Of a stretch of 64,000 nucleotides of DNA, positions 1 through 8,719 are shown piece by piece. The stretch spans positions 124,001 to 188,000 of the forward strand of contig JAPEKQ010000003.1 in the NCBI GenBank assembly GCA_029990205.1, written 5' to 3'. The notes beneath the pieces were generated by a model. The model saw nothing but the letters and a program-made list of their open reading frames with translations. It ran no database searches and was not told where the DNA came from. The DNA comes from a bacterium. Lineage in GTDB: Bacteria; Joyebacterota; Joyebacteria; Joyebacterales; Joyebacteraceae. The translations under genes were made by a program, and so were the position numbers. Position 1 is the stretch's first letter; each line of letters begins with the position of its first letter.

Positions 1-18
1 GGGGGGGCCGACGAATGA
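1..18 (+). CDS. C-terminal tail of an upstream gene (partial)
   Basis: Reading back from a TGA at 16-18, the frame is open to the window edge and encodes Gly-Gly-Ala-Asp-Glu-stop. The TGA overlaps the rodA ATG (ATGA), the usual arrangement of coupled cell-wall genes. In many bacteria the gene before rodA is penicillin-binding protein 2 (mrdA), but five residues cannot identify it. Confidence 0.3.
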   Translation, partial: GGADE

Positions 19-1238
19 TAGACCGCCGCCAGCTCCGCGATTTCGATGTCGGACTCTTCGTCACCATGCTCATCATCGTGATCATCGGCGTCGTGATGAT
101 CCACAGTGCGACCCACGCAGCCGACGGCGGCGCGTCCTCGCTGGTGAAGCGACAGTTCCTCTGGGCCGGTCTGGGGATCATCGTCCTGACCGTCGTCATG
201 TTCATCTCGCAGGACACGATCGACGCGCTCGCGCCGTTCTTCTACGCCGTCGCGCTGCTGCTGTTGATCGCCGTGCTGTTCGTCGGGGTCGGCAAGACCG
301 GAGAGAGACGGTGGTTCGACCTCGGTCCGATGCGGCTCCAGCCGAGCGAGCTGGCCAAGTACGCCACGATCTTCATTCTCGCGAAGTACCTCGCCAGAAA
401 GAAGACGCGGCTGGACCGCCCGATCCACCTGGCGATCCCGCTCGCGATCGTGCTCGTCCCGACGCTGCTGGTGCTCCGCGAACCGGATCTCGGGACGTCC
501 ATCATCTTCCTGCTCATGCTTCCGCCGATGCTCTACTGGGCGGGGATGCGCCCGGTGCTGTTGCTCATCATGCTCGCGCCCGTCGTCAGCATGATCATCG
601 CGTTCAACTGGGTCGCGTGGCTCGTCTTCGTCGCGGTCCTTGCGTGGCTCCTCTACGTGTCACGTCTCTTCGTCGCGGACAAGCTGCTCGTGTTCGTCAC
701 GACCGTCGTCATGGGACGACTGAGTCCGTTCCTCTGGAACCACCTCAAGGACTACCAGCGCCACAGAGTCCTTGCCTTCCTCAATCCCGAGAAGTACCGT
801 TTCAGTACCGGCTACCAGCTGATCCAGTCGAAGATCGCGATCGGGTCCGGATCGGTGTTCGGGAAGGGGTTCCTTCAGGGGACGCAGAAGAACTTCGCGT
901 TCCTGCCCGAGCAGCACACGGACTTCATCTTCTCGGTGCTGGCCGAGGAGTTCGGGTTCGCAGGGTGCGCCATCGTCATCGGGCTCTACCTCTATCTGGT
1001 CATCCGCATGCTCCGACTGGCGTCGCAGGTCCGCAACCGGTTCGCGGCGCTGACGATCGTCGGGATCGCGGGCGCGCTCTTCGTTCAGTCCGCCATCAAC
1101 ATCGGCGTGACGCTGGGGCTATCGCCTGTGACGGGCATGACACTGCCGCTACTGAGCTACGGAGGATCCTCACTCCTCGTCACGATGACCTCGATCGGCA
1201 TCGTGCTCGGGATGGGGCTCCGGAGAATGGAGTACTAG
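15..1238 (+). CDS. rodA: Rod shape-determining protein RodA (SEDS peptidoglycan glycosyltransferase)
   Basis: RodA polymerises lipid II glycan strands in the inner membrane as part of the elongasome, together with a class B penicillin-binding protein. The 407-residue product is a many-pass membrane protein of normal SEDS length. It carries family blocks: GERRWFDLGPMRLQPSELAK near residue 100, FLPEQHTDFIFSVLAEEFGF in the central extracellular loop, and the terminal TLPLLSYGGSSL block. The Asp in the EPDLGTS block corresponds to the conserved SEDS region. The start overlaps the stop of the preceding gene. lgt begins one base after the stop, so the two are probably co-transcribed. RodA is preferred over FtsW because of the adjacent lgt and the overall pattern. 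Confidence 0.96.
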   Translation: MIDRRQLRDFDVGLFVTMLIIVIIGVVMIHSATHAADGGASSLVKRQFLWAGLGIIVLTVVMFISQDTIDALAPFFYAVALLLLIAVLFVGVGKTGERRWFDLGPMRLQPSELAKYATIFILAKYLARKKTRLDRPIHLAIPLAIVLVPTLLVLREPDLGTSIIFLLMLPPMLYWAGMRPVLLLIMLAPVVSMIIAFNWVAWLVFVAVLAWLLYVSRLFVADKLLVFVTTVVMGRLSPFLWNHLKDYQRHRVLAFLNPEKYRFSTGYQLIQSKIAIGSGSVFGKGFLQGTQKNFAFLPEQHTDFIFSVLAEEFGFAGCAIVIGLYLYLVIRMLRLASQVRNRFAALTIVGIAGALFVQSAINIGVTLGLSPVTGMTLPLLSYGGSSLLVTMTSIGIVLGMGLRRMEY

Positions 1239-1239
1239 A

Positions 1240-2034
1240 GTGCATCCGATCCTCTTCCATATCGGCTCGCTGCCCATCCGCAGCTACGGCCTGATGGTCG
1301 CCCTCGCATTCGCAGGAGCCATCTGGCTGGCCCGCCGGCGCGCTCCCGCGCGGAACGTCGAGCCCGACGCCATCATCGATCTGGCGTTCTTCGTCATCAT
1401 CGCGTCGATCGTCGGGGCGCGGCTGACGTATGTCATCGTCCACTGGGAGCACTACATCGGAGACCCGCTCCGCGCGCTCAAGATATGGGACGGCGGCCTC
1501 GCTCTCTACGGCGGCATGATCCTCGGTATCCTTGTCGGTCTCTGGTTCTTCAAGCGGCGCGGGATCAACCCGTGGGTCGGCGCCGACATCACCGCGCCGG
1601 CGCTGTCGCTCGGCATCGCGATCGGCAGGATCGGGTGTTTCTTCAACGGATGCTGCTTCGGGAAGCACTGCGAGCTTCCCTGGGCGGTGACCTTCCCTGC
1701 GGTCTCGGGGGCGGGGACGTGGTTCCCCGGTGTGCCGCTCCATCCGACACAGCTGTACGAGTCCGCGTCGTCCATCGCGGTCATGGCCGTCCTGCTTCTG
1801 CTCGACCGGAAGCGACGGTTCCCCGGCTTCCTGCTCTGGACCTTCATGCTCCTGCTGTCGGTCTATCGCTTCCTGATCGATCCTCTCCGCTACTACGAGT
1901 CGACATCGATGGTGGTCGAGAGCGCGACATTCAGCCTCACGAGCAATCAGCTCATCGGAATCATCCTCGCCTCGATCTCGATCGTCTTTCTGATCGTCCT
2001 GTCACGGCGTTCGAAGCAGGACCACCCCCTCTGA
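1240..2034 (+). CDS. lgt: Prolipoprotein diacylglyceryl transferase
   Basis: Lgt transfers diacylglycerol from phosphatidylglycerol to the lipobox cysteine of prelipoproteins in the inner membrane. The 264-residue protein has about seven membrane segments and the family signature seen here as GRIGCFFNGCCFGK. The LALYGGMILG block occupies the place of the E. coli His103 loop, with Tyr instead of His as in many phyla. The start is a GTG one base after the rodA stop. The product is needed by the lipoproteins encoded at 13890, 16990 (minus) and 36621. Confidence 0.96.
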   Translation: MHPILFHIGSLPIRSYGLMVALAFAGAIWLARRRAPARNVEPDAIIDLAFFVIIASIVGARLTYVIVHWEHYIGDPLRALKIWDGGLALYGGMILGILVGLWFFKRRGINPWVGADITAPALSLGIAIGRIGCFFNGCCFGKHCELPWAVTFPAVSGAGTWFPGVPLHPTQLYESASSIAVMAVLLLLDRKRRFPGFLLWTFMLLLSVYRFLIDPLRYYESTSMVVESATFSLTSNQLIGIILASISIVFLIVLSRRSKQDHPL

Positions 2035-2065
2035 CAGCGGTTGCCCCCGAGGGAGCCCGCAACGG

Positions 2066-2821
2066 ATGTCGAAACTCGAGCACCCGGTGAGGATCCGGGA
2101 GCTCTTCACGAGCGTTCGGCGCGCGCTGCTGGACTTCGCGCTCCCGGACTCCTGTCTCCACTGCCACGCGCCGCTCGCCGGAGGTGAACAGGGTCTCTGT
2201 TCCGTGTGCCGGAGCGCGCTCCGTCTGGAACCGGGACTGCTCCGGCTCACGAACCCGAGCGGAAGACGCTTCGAAGCCGTGTTCGCCACACCCTATGCGG
2301 GCGTCACGGCAACGCTCGTTCGAGCCATCAAGTTCGGTGACCGCCCCGACGTCGCCGTGCATCTCGGGCGACTGATCTCCGCGCTGCTCGAGACCCGCCT
2401 GACGCCGGCGGAGCGCGAACGGGCTCTCCTCGTCCCGCTCCCTCTCCACCGCGCACGCCGGCGGGAGAGGGGGTACGACCAGACCCGGCTCCTGGCCGAG
2501 GCGGTCGCCGCTTGCGGCGGGTACCCGGTGGCCCGGGGGGTTCTCCTCCGCGTCCGGGCGACCCGCCCCCAGACGCTTCTCGACCGTCCGGGGCGCATGG
2601 CCAACGTTCGCGGAGTGTTCCGGGTGGTCGAGCCGCCGCCCGACGACAGGCCCCTCATCCTGCTCGATGACGTGGTGACGACGGGCGCCACAGTGGGTGC
2701 CGCACGCGCGGCCCTCGAGCACTCGGGCAGCGTTGTGCGGCTCGTCGCGGCCGCCGCAGGGCCCGCTCGAGCACGTGACCGCCGGAGAGAGCGGAAGAGC
2801 CCATTGCTAGGGCGTTTCTAA
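2066..2821 (+). CDS. ComF-family phosphoribosyltransferase-like protein
   Basis: The 251-residue protein matches the ComF/GntX family. An N-terminal CxxC...CxxC zinc-finger-like segment (CLHCHAPL and CSVC, about residues 30-52) is followed by a phosphoribosyltransferase fold with the PRPP-binding motif LILLDDVVTTGATVG near residues 195-210 and the family block RRRERGYDQ. ComF proteins take part in DNA uptake in some species and are of unknown biochemical role in others. A comEC gene lies in this window at 21920. The reading ends just before the glycolysis promoter, so the gene probably closes the rodA-lgt unit. Confidence 0.88.
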   Translation: MSKLEHPVRIRELFTSVRRALLDFALPDSCLHCHAPLAGGEQGLCSVCRSALRLEPGLLRLTNPSGRRFEAVFATPYAGVTATLVRAIKFGDRPDVAVHLGRLISALLETRLTPAERERALLVPLPLHRARRRERGYDQTRLLAEAVAACGGYPVARGVLLRVRATRPQTLLDRPGRMANVRGVFRVVEPPPDDRPLILLDDVVTTGATVGAARAALEHSGSVVRLVAAAAGPARARDRRRERKSPLLGRF

Positions 2822-2832
2822 CCTGAATCGAG

Positions 2833-2861
2833 TTGACACTGGCACTACCCGGGCGTAGTAT
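2833..2861 (+). promoter_or_regulatory. Sigma-70-type promoter of the glycolysis operon
   Basis: A perfect -35 hexamer TTGACA (2833-2838) is followed by a 17-base spacer and a -10-like TAGTAT (2856-2861). It sits in the only gap between comF and the phosphofructokinase gene, about 57 bases before the ATG. Confidence 0.6.
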
Positions 2862-2918
2862 GTTGAGTTCGGAAAAGAAGATGCAGCGAACTCGGTGACA
2901 ATTCCTGTGGAGGCATTC

Positions 2919-3965
2919 ATGAAAGTCGGTATCCTCACCGGCGGGGGCGACTGTCCCGGACTCAACGCGGTCATCCGCGCCGTGGTCCGCCGCACGATCG
3001 GCAAGTACGGTGGCGAGGTCATTGGATTCAAGTACGGATGGGCCGGAATCCTCGAAGGGAACTACCAGACGCTCGGCATCAACGAGGTCTCGGGGATCCT
3101 GCCGCGCGGAGGAACGATCCTCGGAACATCGCGGACCAACGTCGGGCGTGAGGAGCGCGGAGTTGAGCGGGTCAAGGAGACCTTCGAGAGGCTCGAGCTC
3201 GACGGTCTCGTCGCCATCGGCGGCGAGGACACGCTGGGGGTCGGGGCACAGCTCTACTCGGAGGGTCTCCGGGTCGTGGGCGTCCCGAAGACGATCGATA
3301 ACGACATCAACGGCACCGACTTCACCTTCGGGTTCGACACAGCCGTCCACATCGCGACCGAGGCCATCGACCGCCTTCACACGACGGCGGAGTCTCACAA
3401 CCGAGTCGTGGTCGTCGAGGTCATGGGAAGACACACGGGCTGGATCGCGGTCAAGTCCGGCATCGCCGGTGGCGCGGATCTCATTCTGATCCCCGAGGTC
3501 CCCTTCTCGATCGATGAGGTCTGCGATGTCATTCGCAAGCGACACTCCCGCGGCAAGAACTTCAGTATCGTCGTGGTCGCCGAGGGCGCCGAGTACCCGA
3601 TGGAGCAGGAAGCCGACTCGGGCGAACTGGTTCTCGTGGAGCAGGAGACCGACGCGTTCGGTCACGTCAGACTCGGCGGGATCGCCAACAAGCTCGCGCA
3701 TGCCATCGAACACGGCACCGGCTTCGAGACTCGCGTCACGGTACTTGGCTATACACAGCGCGGAGGGACGCCGACGGCGTTCGATCGCGTTCTCGGAACC
3801 CGGTTCGGCGTGATGGCCGCGGACCTCGTCCACGCCGAGCAGTTCGGCAAGATGGTCAGTCTCCAGGGTGACAGGATCGTCCCCGTGGAGATGTCGCACG
3901 CGACTGAATGCCTCAAGCGCGTCGACTCGGAACTCTATGAGGTCGCACGGACCTTCTTCGGCTAG
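2919..3965 (+). CDS. pfp: 6-phosphofructokinase, predicted PPi-dependent
   Basis: This enzyme phosphorylates fructose 6-phosphate to the 1,6-bisphosphate. The 348-residue protein starts LTGGGDCPGLNAVIR and has the substrate blocks PKTIDNDINGTD, VEVMGRHTGW and GYTQRGG. Residue 104 is Asp (GGED) and residue 124 is Lys (PKTIDND). In ATP-dependent enzymes such as E. coli PfkA these positions are Gly104 and Gly124. Asp and Lys there are the known marks of pyrophosphate-dependent, reversible enzymes of the group III family. The chosen ATG follows GGAGG by six bases; an in-frame GTG at 2895 would add eight residues. It is first in an operon with fba, gap, pgk and tpiA. Confidence 0.93.
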   Translation: MKVGILTGGGDCPGLNAVIRAVVRRTIGKYGGEVIGFKYGWAGILEGNYQTLGINEVSGILPRGGTILGTSRTNVGREERGVERVKETFERLELDGLVAIGGEDTLGVGAQLYSEGLRVVGVPKTIDNDINGTDFTFGFDTAVHIATEAIDRLHTTAESHNRVVVVEVMGRHTGWIAVKSGIAGGADLILIPEVPFSIDEVCDVIRKRHSRGKNFSIVVVAEGAEYPMEQEADSGELVLVEQETDAFGHVRLGGIANKLAHAIEHGTGFETRVTVLGYTQRGGTPTAFDRVLGTRFGVMAADLVHAEQFGKMVSLQGDRIVPVEMSHATECLKRVDSELYEVARTFFG

Positions 3966-3974
3966 GGAGAGAAC

Positions 3975-4898
3975 ATGGCACTGGTCAACAACAACGATCT
4001 GATGGTCCCGGCGCGCCGCGACGGCTACGCGGTCGGGGGCTTCAACACGAGCAATCTCGAGATCACGGCCGCCATCTTCCAGGCGGCCGCCGAGAAGCGT
4101 TCGCCCGTTATCGTGGCGACGTCACAGTCGGCGATCAAGTACGCGGGCTATGACAACATCCGCGCCATGGTGGACAACATGTCGCGCGAGGCGGACATCC
4201 CCGCGTCGCTGCACCTGGACCACGGCACCGACATGGAGATCATCAAGGGCTGCATCGAGCACGGCTGGACCTCTCTGATGATCGATGGTTCGCACTTCCC
4301 GTTCGACGAGAACATCGCCGCGACCAAGGCGGTCGTCGATCTCGCGCATCCGCACGGCATCAGCGTCGAGGCCGAACTGGGGCGTCTCGAGGGGGTCGAG
4401 GACGAGATCTCCGTCGACTCGAAGGACGCCTCGATGACCGATCCCGAGGAGGCCGCGCAGTTCGTCGAGCGCACGGGCGTCGACTCGCTGGCGGTCGCCA
4501 TCGGCACGTCACACGGCGCGTACAAGTTCAAGGGTGAGCCGAGACTGGATATCGAGCGTCTGGAGAAGATCGCCGCGCTCGTGAGCATCCCGCTCGTGCT
4601 CCACGGCGCCTCCGCGGTGCCCCCCGAGGTCCTGGAGCTGGCTCAGCGCTACGGCGCGGACCTTCCGGGCGCGAAGGGCGTCCCGGCCGAGAGCATTCGC
4701 GCGTCGCTGAAGCACGGCGTCGCCAAGGTGAATATCGATACGGATCTCAGGCTCGCGTTCACCGGGCACGTCAGGCAGATCCTGACCGAGAGCCCGAAGG
4801 TGTTCGACCCCAGGAAGATCCTTGCAGCTGCTCGCGATGGAATGGCCGAAGTCATCAAGGCGAAGATGGACCTGTTCGGGTCCGCCGGCAGAGTCTAG
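3975..4898 (+). CDS. fba: Class II fructose-bisphosphate aldolase
   Basis: Zinc-dependent aldolase interconverting fructose 1,6-bisphosphate with glyceraldehyde 3-phosphate and dihydroxyacetone phosphate. The 307-residue protein has the class II landmarks: HLDHGTD (catalytic Asp and zinc His), MIDGSHFPFDEN, VEAELGRLEG (zinc Glu), GTSHGAYKF (zinc His) and VLHGAS (zinc His). The length is normal for the family. The start lies nine bases after the phosphofructokinase stop, with GGGAGA as ribosome site, so both are read from one transcript. Confidence 0.97.
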   Translation: MALVNNNDLMVPARRDGYAVGGFNTSNLEITAAIFQAAAEKRSPVIVATSQSAIKYAGYDNIRAMVDNMSREADIPASLHLDHGTDMEIIKGCIEHGWTSLMIDGSHFPFDENIAATKAVVDLAHPHGISVEAELGRLEGVEDEISVDSKDASMTDPEEAAQFVERTGVDSLAVAIGTSHGAYKFKGEPRLDIERLEKIAALVSIPLVLHGASAVPPEVLELAQRYGADLPGAKGVPAESIRASLKHGVAKVNIDTDLRLAFTGHVRQILTESPKVFDPRKILAAARDGMAEVIKAKMDLFGSAGRV

Positions 4899-4907
4899 GA
4901 GGAACAC

Positions 4908-5912
4908 ATGGCCCTCAAGTACGCGATCAACGGTTTCGGACGCATCGGCAGGCTGGTACTCAGGTTCGCCCGTCTCGACCCGGACTTCGAGATCGTCGCG
5001 ATTAACGATCTCACCGATGCCGCCACCCTGGCGCATCTGTTCAAGTACGACTCGGTCCACGGTCGGTTCGACGGCGAGGTCACGCACGACGAGAACTCGA
5101 TCACCGTCGACGGCAAGAAGATCAGGATCTTCTCAGAGCGCGACCCCGAGGGTCTCCCGTGGGGCGAGCTGGGCGTCGATGTGGTCATCGAGGCCACCGG
5201 CGCGTTCCGCACGCGCGAGGGTGCGTCCAAGCATCTCAAGGCCGGCGCGCGCAAGGTCATGATCTCGGCGCCGGGCAAGAATGTCGACATCTCGATCGTC
5301 ATGGGGGTCAACGACGGCGACTACGTCCAGGCGGACCACCACATCATCTCGACGGCGTCCTGCACGACCAACTGCGCCGCCCCGATGATCAAGGTCATCG
5401 AGGACAACTTCGGCATCGTCAACGGCGTGATGACGACCGTCCACGCCTACACGAACGACCAGAAGATCCTCGACCTGCCGCACAAGGACCTGCGGCGCGC
5501 TCGTGCCGCGGCTGTCAGCATGATTCCGACCACCACGGGCGCCGCCAAGGCGATCACAGGCGTCATGCCCCAGCTGAAGGGCAAGCTCGACGGTATGGCC
5601 GTGCGCGTCCCGACACCCGATGGCTCGCTGGTCGACTTCGTTCTGAACGTCAAGAAGGAGACGACGGCCGAGGAGGTCAACGCTGCCATGCTCAAGGCCG
5701 CGACCGAGGGACCGCTGAGCCCGTACCTCGAGTACTCGGATGAGCCACTCGTCTCGATCGACATCGTGGGCAACCGCCACAGCTGCATCTTTGACAGCGA
5801 ACTGACGAAGGTCATGAACGGCACGTTCGTGAAGATCCTCGGCTGGTACGACAATGAGGCCGGGTACGCGTCACGGATGGTAGACATGATGGACCTCGTC
5901 GCGAACAAGTAG
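4908..5912 (+). CDS. gap: Glyceraldehyde-3-phosphate dehydrogenase
   Basis: NAD(P)-dependent phosphorylating dehydrogenase of glycolysis. The 334-residue product begins with the Rossmann block YAINGFGRIGRLVLR, has the active-site STASCTTNCAAP with the catalytic cysteine, the catalytic-His block TTVHAYTNDQ, and the C-terminal GWYDNEAGYASR. The cofactor-switch residue after the second strand reads AINDLTD, the Asp type usual for NAD. A strong ribosome site AGGAGG precedes the ATG, nine bases after fba. Two stable hairpins follow the stop (5916-5982). Confidence 0.98.
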   Translation: MALKYAINGFGRIGRLVLRFARLDPDFEIVAINDLTDAATLAHLFKYDSVHGRFDGEVTHDENSITVDGKKIRIFSERDPEGLPWGELGVDVVIEATGAFRTREGASKHLKAGARKVMISAPGKNVDISIVMGVNDGDYVQADHHIISTASCTTNCAAPMIKVIEDNFGIVNGVMTTVHAYTNDQKILDLPHKDLRRARAAAVSMIPTTTGAAKAITGVMPQLKGKLDGMAVRVPTPDGSLVDFVLNVKKETTAEEVNAAMLKAATEGPLSPYLEYSDEPLVSIDIVGNRHSCIFDSELTKVMNGTFVKILGWYDNEAGYASRMVDMMDLVANK

Positions 5913-5915
5913 TTG

Positions 5916-5982
5916 GCTGCCGGGGGAGCACGGCTCCTCCGGCAGCTCGGCAGTTGGCGTCCGCCTTGCGGGCGCCAACTGC
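5916..5982 (+). other. Two back-to-back stable hairpins in the gap-pgk gap
   Basis: Hairpin 1 pairs 5916-5928 with 5934-5946 (13 pairs, one G.U, five-base loop). Hairpin 2 pairs 5950-5964 with 5968-5982 (15 pairs, one G.U, loop CTT). No run of T follows either one, and pgk starts 34 bases later behind its own GGAGGAG. The shapes fit mRNA 3-prime protection, processing or partial attenuation between gap and pgk. Confidence 0.7.
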
Positions 5983-6016
5983 GACCACAGTCTGAACCAA
6001 CACGGAGGAGCCCAGT

Positions 6017-7234
6017 ATGGGCAAGATGAGCTTGAGGGATATCGATGTTGCCGGGAAGCGCGTTCTCATCCGCGTCGACTTCAACGTCCCGCTCTCGGAG
6101 GACGGGCGCGTCGGGGATGACACAAGGATCCGCAGAGCGCTCCCGACGATCGAGTACGTCGTCGAGCGTGGAGGCAAGGCGGTTCTCATGTCGCATCTCG
6201 GGCGTCCGAAGGGCAAGGTCGTCCCCTCGATGACGCTGCGACCCGCCGCCGAGCGCCTCTCGCAGCTGCTCGGACGCGGTGTCACGATGGCCCCGGACTC
6301 CGTCGGTGACTCCACCGAGGGCGTCGTTGCGCGGATGCGCGACGGGGACATCGTTCTCCTCGAGAATCTCCGCTTCCACGAGGGGGAGACGAAGAACGAA
6401 CCCGATTTCGCCAGACGCCTCGCCAGGATGGGAGACGTCTACGTGAACGACGCGTTCGGCACGGCGCATCGCGCGCACGCATCGACGGCCGGCGTCACCG
6501 AGTCGATCGAGCCCTGCGCGATGGGATTCCTCATCGAGAACGAGCTCGCGAACCTGAGTCGCGCGACCGACTCACCCGAATCGCCGTACGTGGCGATCCT
6601 CGGCGGCGCGAAGGTCTCCGACAAGATCGGCGTCATCCAGAACCTCATGCCGACGGTCGACGTCTTCCTCATCGGAGGAGGGATGGCCTTCACGTTCCTG
6701 AAGGCGCAGGGCGCTGCCATCGGAGACTCTCTGGTCGAGGACGACCGGGTGGAGACGGCTCTCTCCATACTCAACTCGGCGGCCGAGACATCGACGTCGC
6801 TGGTCCTGCCGACCGACGTCGTTGTTACCGAGGAGATCGCGGCCGGCGCGCCCAGTCATACGGTCGATGCGCACGCGATCGAGCCCGGGTGGAAGGGCGT
6901 TGACATCGGTCCGGCGACCGTGAAGGCGTTCTCCGAGCAGATCGCGAATGCGCGAACCATCGTCTGGAACGGACCGCTCGGAGTCTTCGAGACCAAGCCG
7001 TTCGACAAGGGGACCGTGGCAGTCGCTCACGCCGTCGCAGAAGCGACCGACGCGGGCGCCGTGAGTATCGTCGGAGGCGGCGACTCGGCGGCAGCGCTCG
7101 TCCAGTCAGGGCTTGGAGGACGCGTGACGCATATCTCGACGGGGGGCGGAGCATCGCTCGCGTTCCTCGAGGGCAAGCCGCTGCCGGCCGTAGAGGCCCT
7201 GACCGACGCTCCCGTCGGAGAGGAGACCGCGTGA
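6017..7234 (+). CDS. pgk: Phosphoglycerate kinase
   Basis: Transfers the acyl phosphate of 1,3-bisphosphoglycerate to ADP. The 405-residue monomer shows RVDFNVPL at the N-terminus, MSHLGRPKG, the Ala-Lys block GGAKVSDKIGV, the hinge FLIGGGMAFTF, WNGPLGVFE and the nucleotide block SIVGGGDSAAAL. All are typical and complete. The gene follows the double hairpin and has GGAGGAG before its ATG. Its last four bases overlap the GTG of tpiA, indicating translational coupling. Confidence 0.98.
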   Translation: MGKMSLRDIDVAGKRVLIRVDFNVPLSEDGRVGDDTRIRRALPTIEYVVERGGKAVLMSHLGRPKGKVVPSMTLRPAAERLSQLLGRGVTMAPDSVGDSTEGVVARMRDGDIVLLENLRFHEGETKNEPDFARRLARMGDVYVNDAFGTAHRAHASTAGVTESIEPCAMGFLIENELANLSRATDSPESPYVAILGGAKVSDKIGVIQNLMPTVDVFLIGGGMAFTFLKAQGAAIGDSLVEDDRVETALSILNSAAETSTSLVLPTDVVVTEEIAAGAPSHTVDAHAIEPGWKGVDIGPATVKAFSEQIANARTIVWNGPLGVFETKPFDKGTVAVAHAVAEATDAGAVSIVGGGDSAAALVQSGLGGRVTHISTGGGASLAFLEGKPLPAVEALTDAPVGEETA

Positions 7235-7992
7235 CACGCAAACCGATCGTGGCTGGAAACTGGAAGCTCAACAAGACGCCGGCCGAGGCGCGGCAGTTCA
7301 TCATCGCGCTGAAGAACAAGGTTGCCGGCATCGACACGCGCGCTGAGATACTGGTCTGCCCGCCGCACGTCGCGCTGGACGCAGTGGTCGACGCGGCGCG
7401 TGATACGAAGATCGCCGTCGGATCCCAGAACACCTTCTGGGAGGAGAGCGGCGCGTTCACGGGAGAGACCTCGACGGGGATGCTCGAGTCGCTCGGCGTG
7501 ACTCACACGCTGATCGGTCACTCGGAGCGGCGGGCGCTGTTCGGAGAGACCGACGACATGGTCGCGAGAAAGCTCCGGAAGGTGCTGGAAAGCAACCTCA
7601 CGCCGCTGGTCTGCGTGGGGGAGACGCTGGAAGAGCGCGAGGGCGAACTGACCGAGCAGGTCATCACCCGTCAGGTGACGGCGGCGCTCGAGGGAACGGC
7701 CCACGAGCACGCGGGACGCCTCGTGCTTGCGTACGAACCCGTCTGGGCCATCGGTACGGGACGCACGGCGTCTCCTGAGATGGCGAACGACGTTCATACC
7801 TTGATTCGACGTATTCTGCGTGGTATATTCGGAGACTCTGCCGCCGAAGGGATCAGGATCCTGTACGGCGGCAGCGTCAAGCCAGACAACGCTTCTACGC
7901 TCATGGCGGAGAGCGACATCGACGGTGTGCTCGTCGGCGGGGCCAGCCTGGACCCGGGGAGCTTCGCCGAGATCATCCGCGCAGCGCCGTGA
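7231..7992 (+). CDS. tpiA: Triosephosphate isomerase
   Basis: Interconverts dihydroxyacetone phosphate and glyceraldehyde 3-phosphate. The 253-residue protein has the lysine block GNWKLNKT, the catalytic His block LIGHSERR, the catalytic Glu block AYEPVWAIGTG with the mobile loop, and the phosphate block YGGSVKPDNA. It starts with GTG inside the pgk stop (GTGA overlap). secG begins 32 bases downstream, the common tpiA-secG order. Confidence 0.98.
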   Translation: MTRKPIVAGNWKLNKTPAEARQFIIALKNKVAGIDTRAEILVCPPHVALDAVVDAARDTKIAVGSQNTFWEESGAFTGETSTGMLESLGVTHTLIGHSERRALFGETDDMVARKLRKVLESNLTPLVCVGETLEEREGELTEQVITRQVTAALEGTAHEHAGRLVLAYEPVWAIGTGRTASPEMANDVHTLIRRILRGIFGDSAAEGIRILYGGSVKPDNASTLMAESDIDGVLVGGASLDPGSFAEIIRAAP

Positions 7993-8023
7993 GCGCGTCA
8001 GCGGAGCAGCTTTGGGAGGATCC

Positions 8024-8452
8024 ATGTACGGAGCGATACTCGCAATCCACATTCTTGTCTCGCTGGGGCTGATCGTCACCGTGCTCCTGCAGTCCGGTAA
8101 GGGCGGCGGCCTGGCGGGAGCGTTCGGTGGTGGCGGTGGCGCCGGAGCGGTGTTCGGCGGTCAGACTGCGGCTACCATGCTCACCAAGGCGACCCGCTAC
8201 CTCGCGGTCGTCTTCATGGTGACCTGTCTCACGCTGGCTTTCGTGGTCCGGGACCGGAACACGAGCGCCGTGCTCGAGGGGCTTCAGGGTCAGCAGGCGG
8301 CGCCGGCGAGCGCGGCTGGCGAGGTTCTCCCGGGCGAAGGACTGCCCGAGGGCGTCCCGCAGCCGGTGACATCTGACGGCGGCGCTGAGAGTGCCGCGCC
8401 TGCGGACGACGCGACAGAGAATCCGGTTGCGACGGACGGTACCGGCGAGTAG
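8024..8452 (+). CDS. secG: Preprotein translocase subunit SecG
   Basis: Small subunit of the SecYEG channel. The product is 142 residues. It has the two expected membrane helices around residues 1-22 and 52-74 and, between them, the signature LLQSGKGGGLAGAFGGGG. The C-terminal half (about 65 residues) is a hydrophilic Ala/Gly/Pro-rich tail, longer than in E. coli, as often seen in SecG of this type. The ATG follows GGGAGGA by four bases. A tRNA gene follows 49 bases after the stop. Confidence 0.93.
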   Translation: MYGAILAIHILVSLGLIVTVLLQSGKGGGLAGAFGGGGGAGAVFGGQTAATMLTKATRYLAVVFMVTCLTLAFVVRDRNTSAVLEGLQGQQAAPASAAGEVLPGEGLPEGVPQPVTSDGGAESAAPADDATENPVATDGTGE

Positions 8453-8501
8453 AATGTTGTCTGCGGAGCGCAGGACGGGCTCCGCGACGAGCATATGAAG
8501 T

Positions 8502-8588
8502 GCCCGGATGGTGGAACTGGTAGACACGCCATCTTGAGGGGGTGGTGGGCGCACGCCTGTGCGAGTTCGAGTCTCGCTCCGGGCACCA
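8502..8588 (+). tRNA. tRNA-Leu (anticodon GAG)
   Basis: An 87-base class II tRNA. The acceptor stem pairs GCCCGGA (8502-8508) with TCCGGGC (8578-8584), followed by A and an encoded CCA. The D arm contains GGAACTGGTAGACAC. The anticodon stem CCATC/GGTGG closes the loop TTGAGGG with anticodon GAG. There is a long variable arm, and the T arm GCGAG-TTCGAGT-CTCGC. The leucine identity rests on the anticodon, the long variable arm and the discriminator A. Confidence 0.96.
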
Positions 8589-8598
8589 GAGCAACAGC

Positions 8599-8636
8599 GA
8601 AGGCAGGACCATCAAGGTCCTGCCTTCCTTGTTTCT
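8599..8636 (+). terminator. Rho-independent terminator after tRNA-Leu
   Basis: A perfect 12-base stem (8599-8610 with 8616-8627) with loop ATCAA is followed by CTTGTTTCT. It lies 10 bases after the tRNA and closes the glycolysis-secG-tRNA unit. Confidence 0.85.
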
Positions 8637-8719
8637 GACAGAGCTAAGCATCACACTCACATATGGTTACAGCCCCTCCCGAGGAACGTGGTCCGCGTGT
8701 TCCGCCTCCGCTGGCCTCT

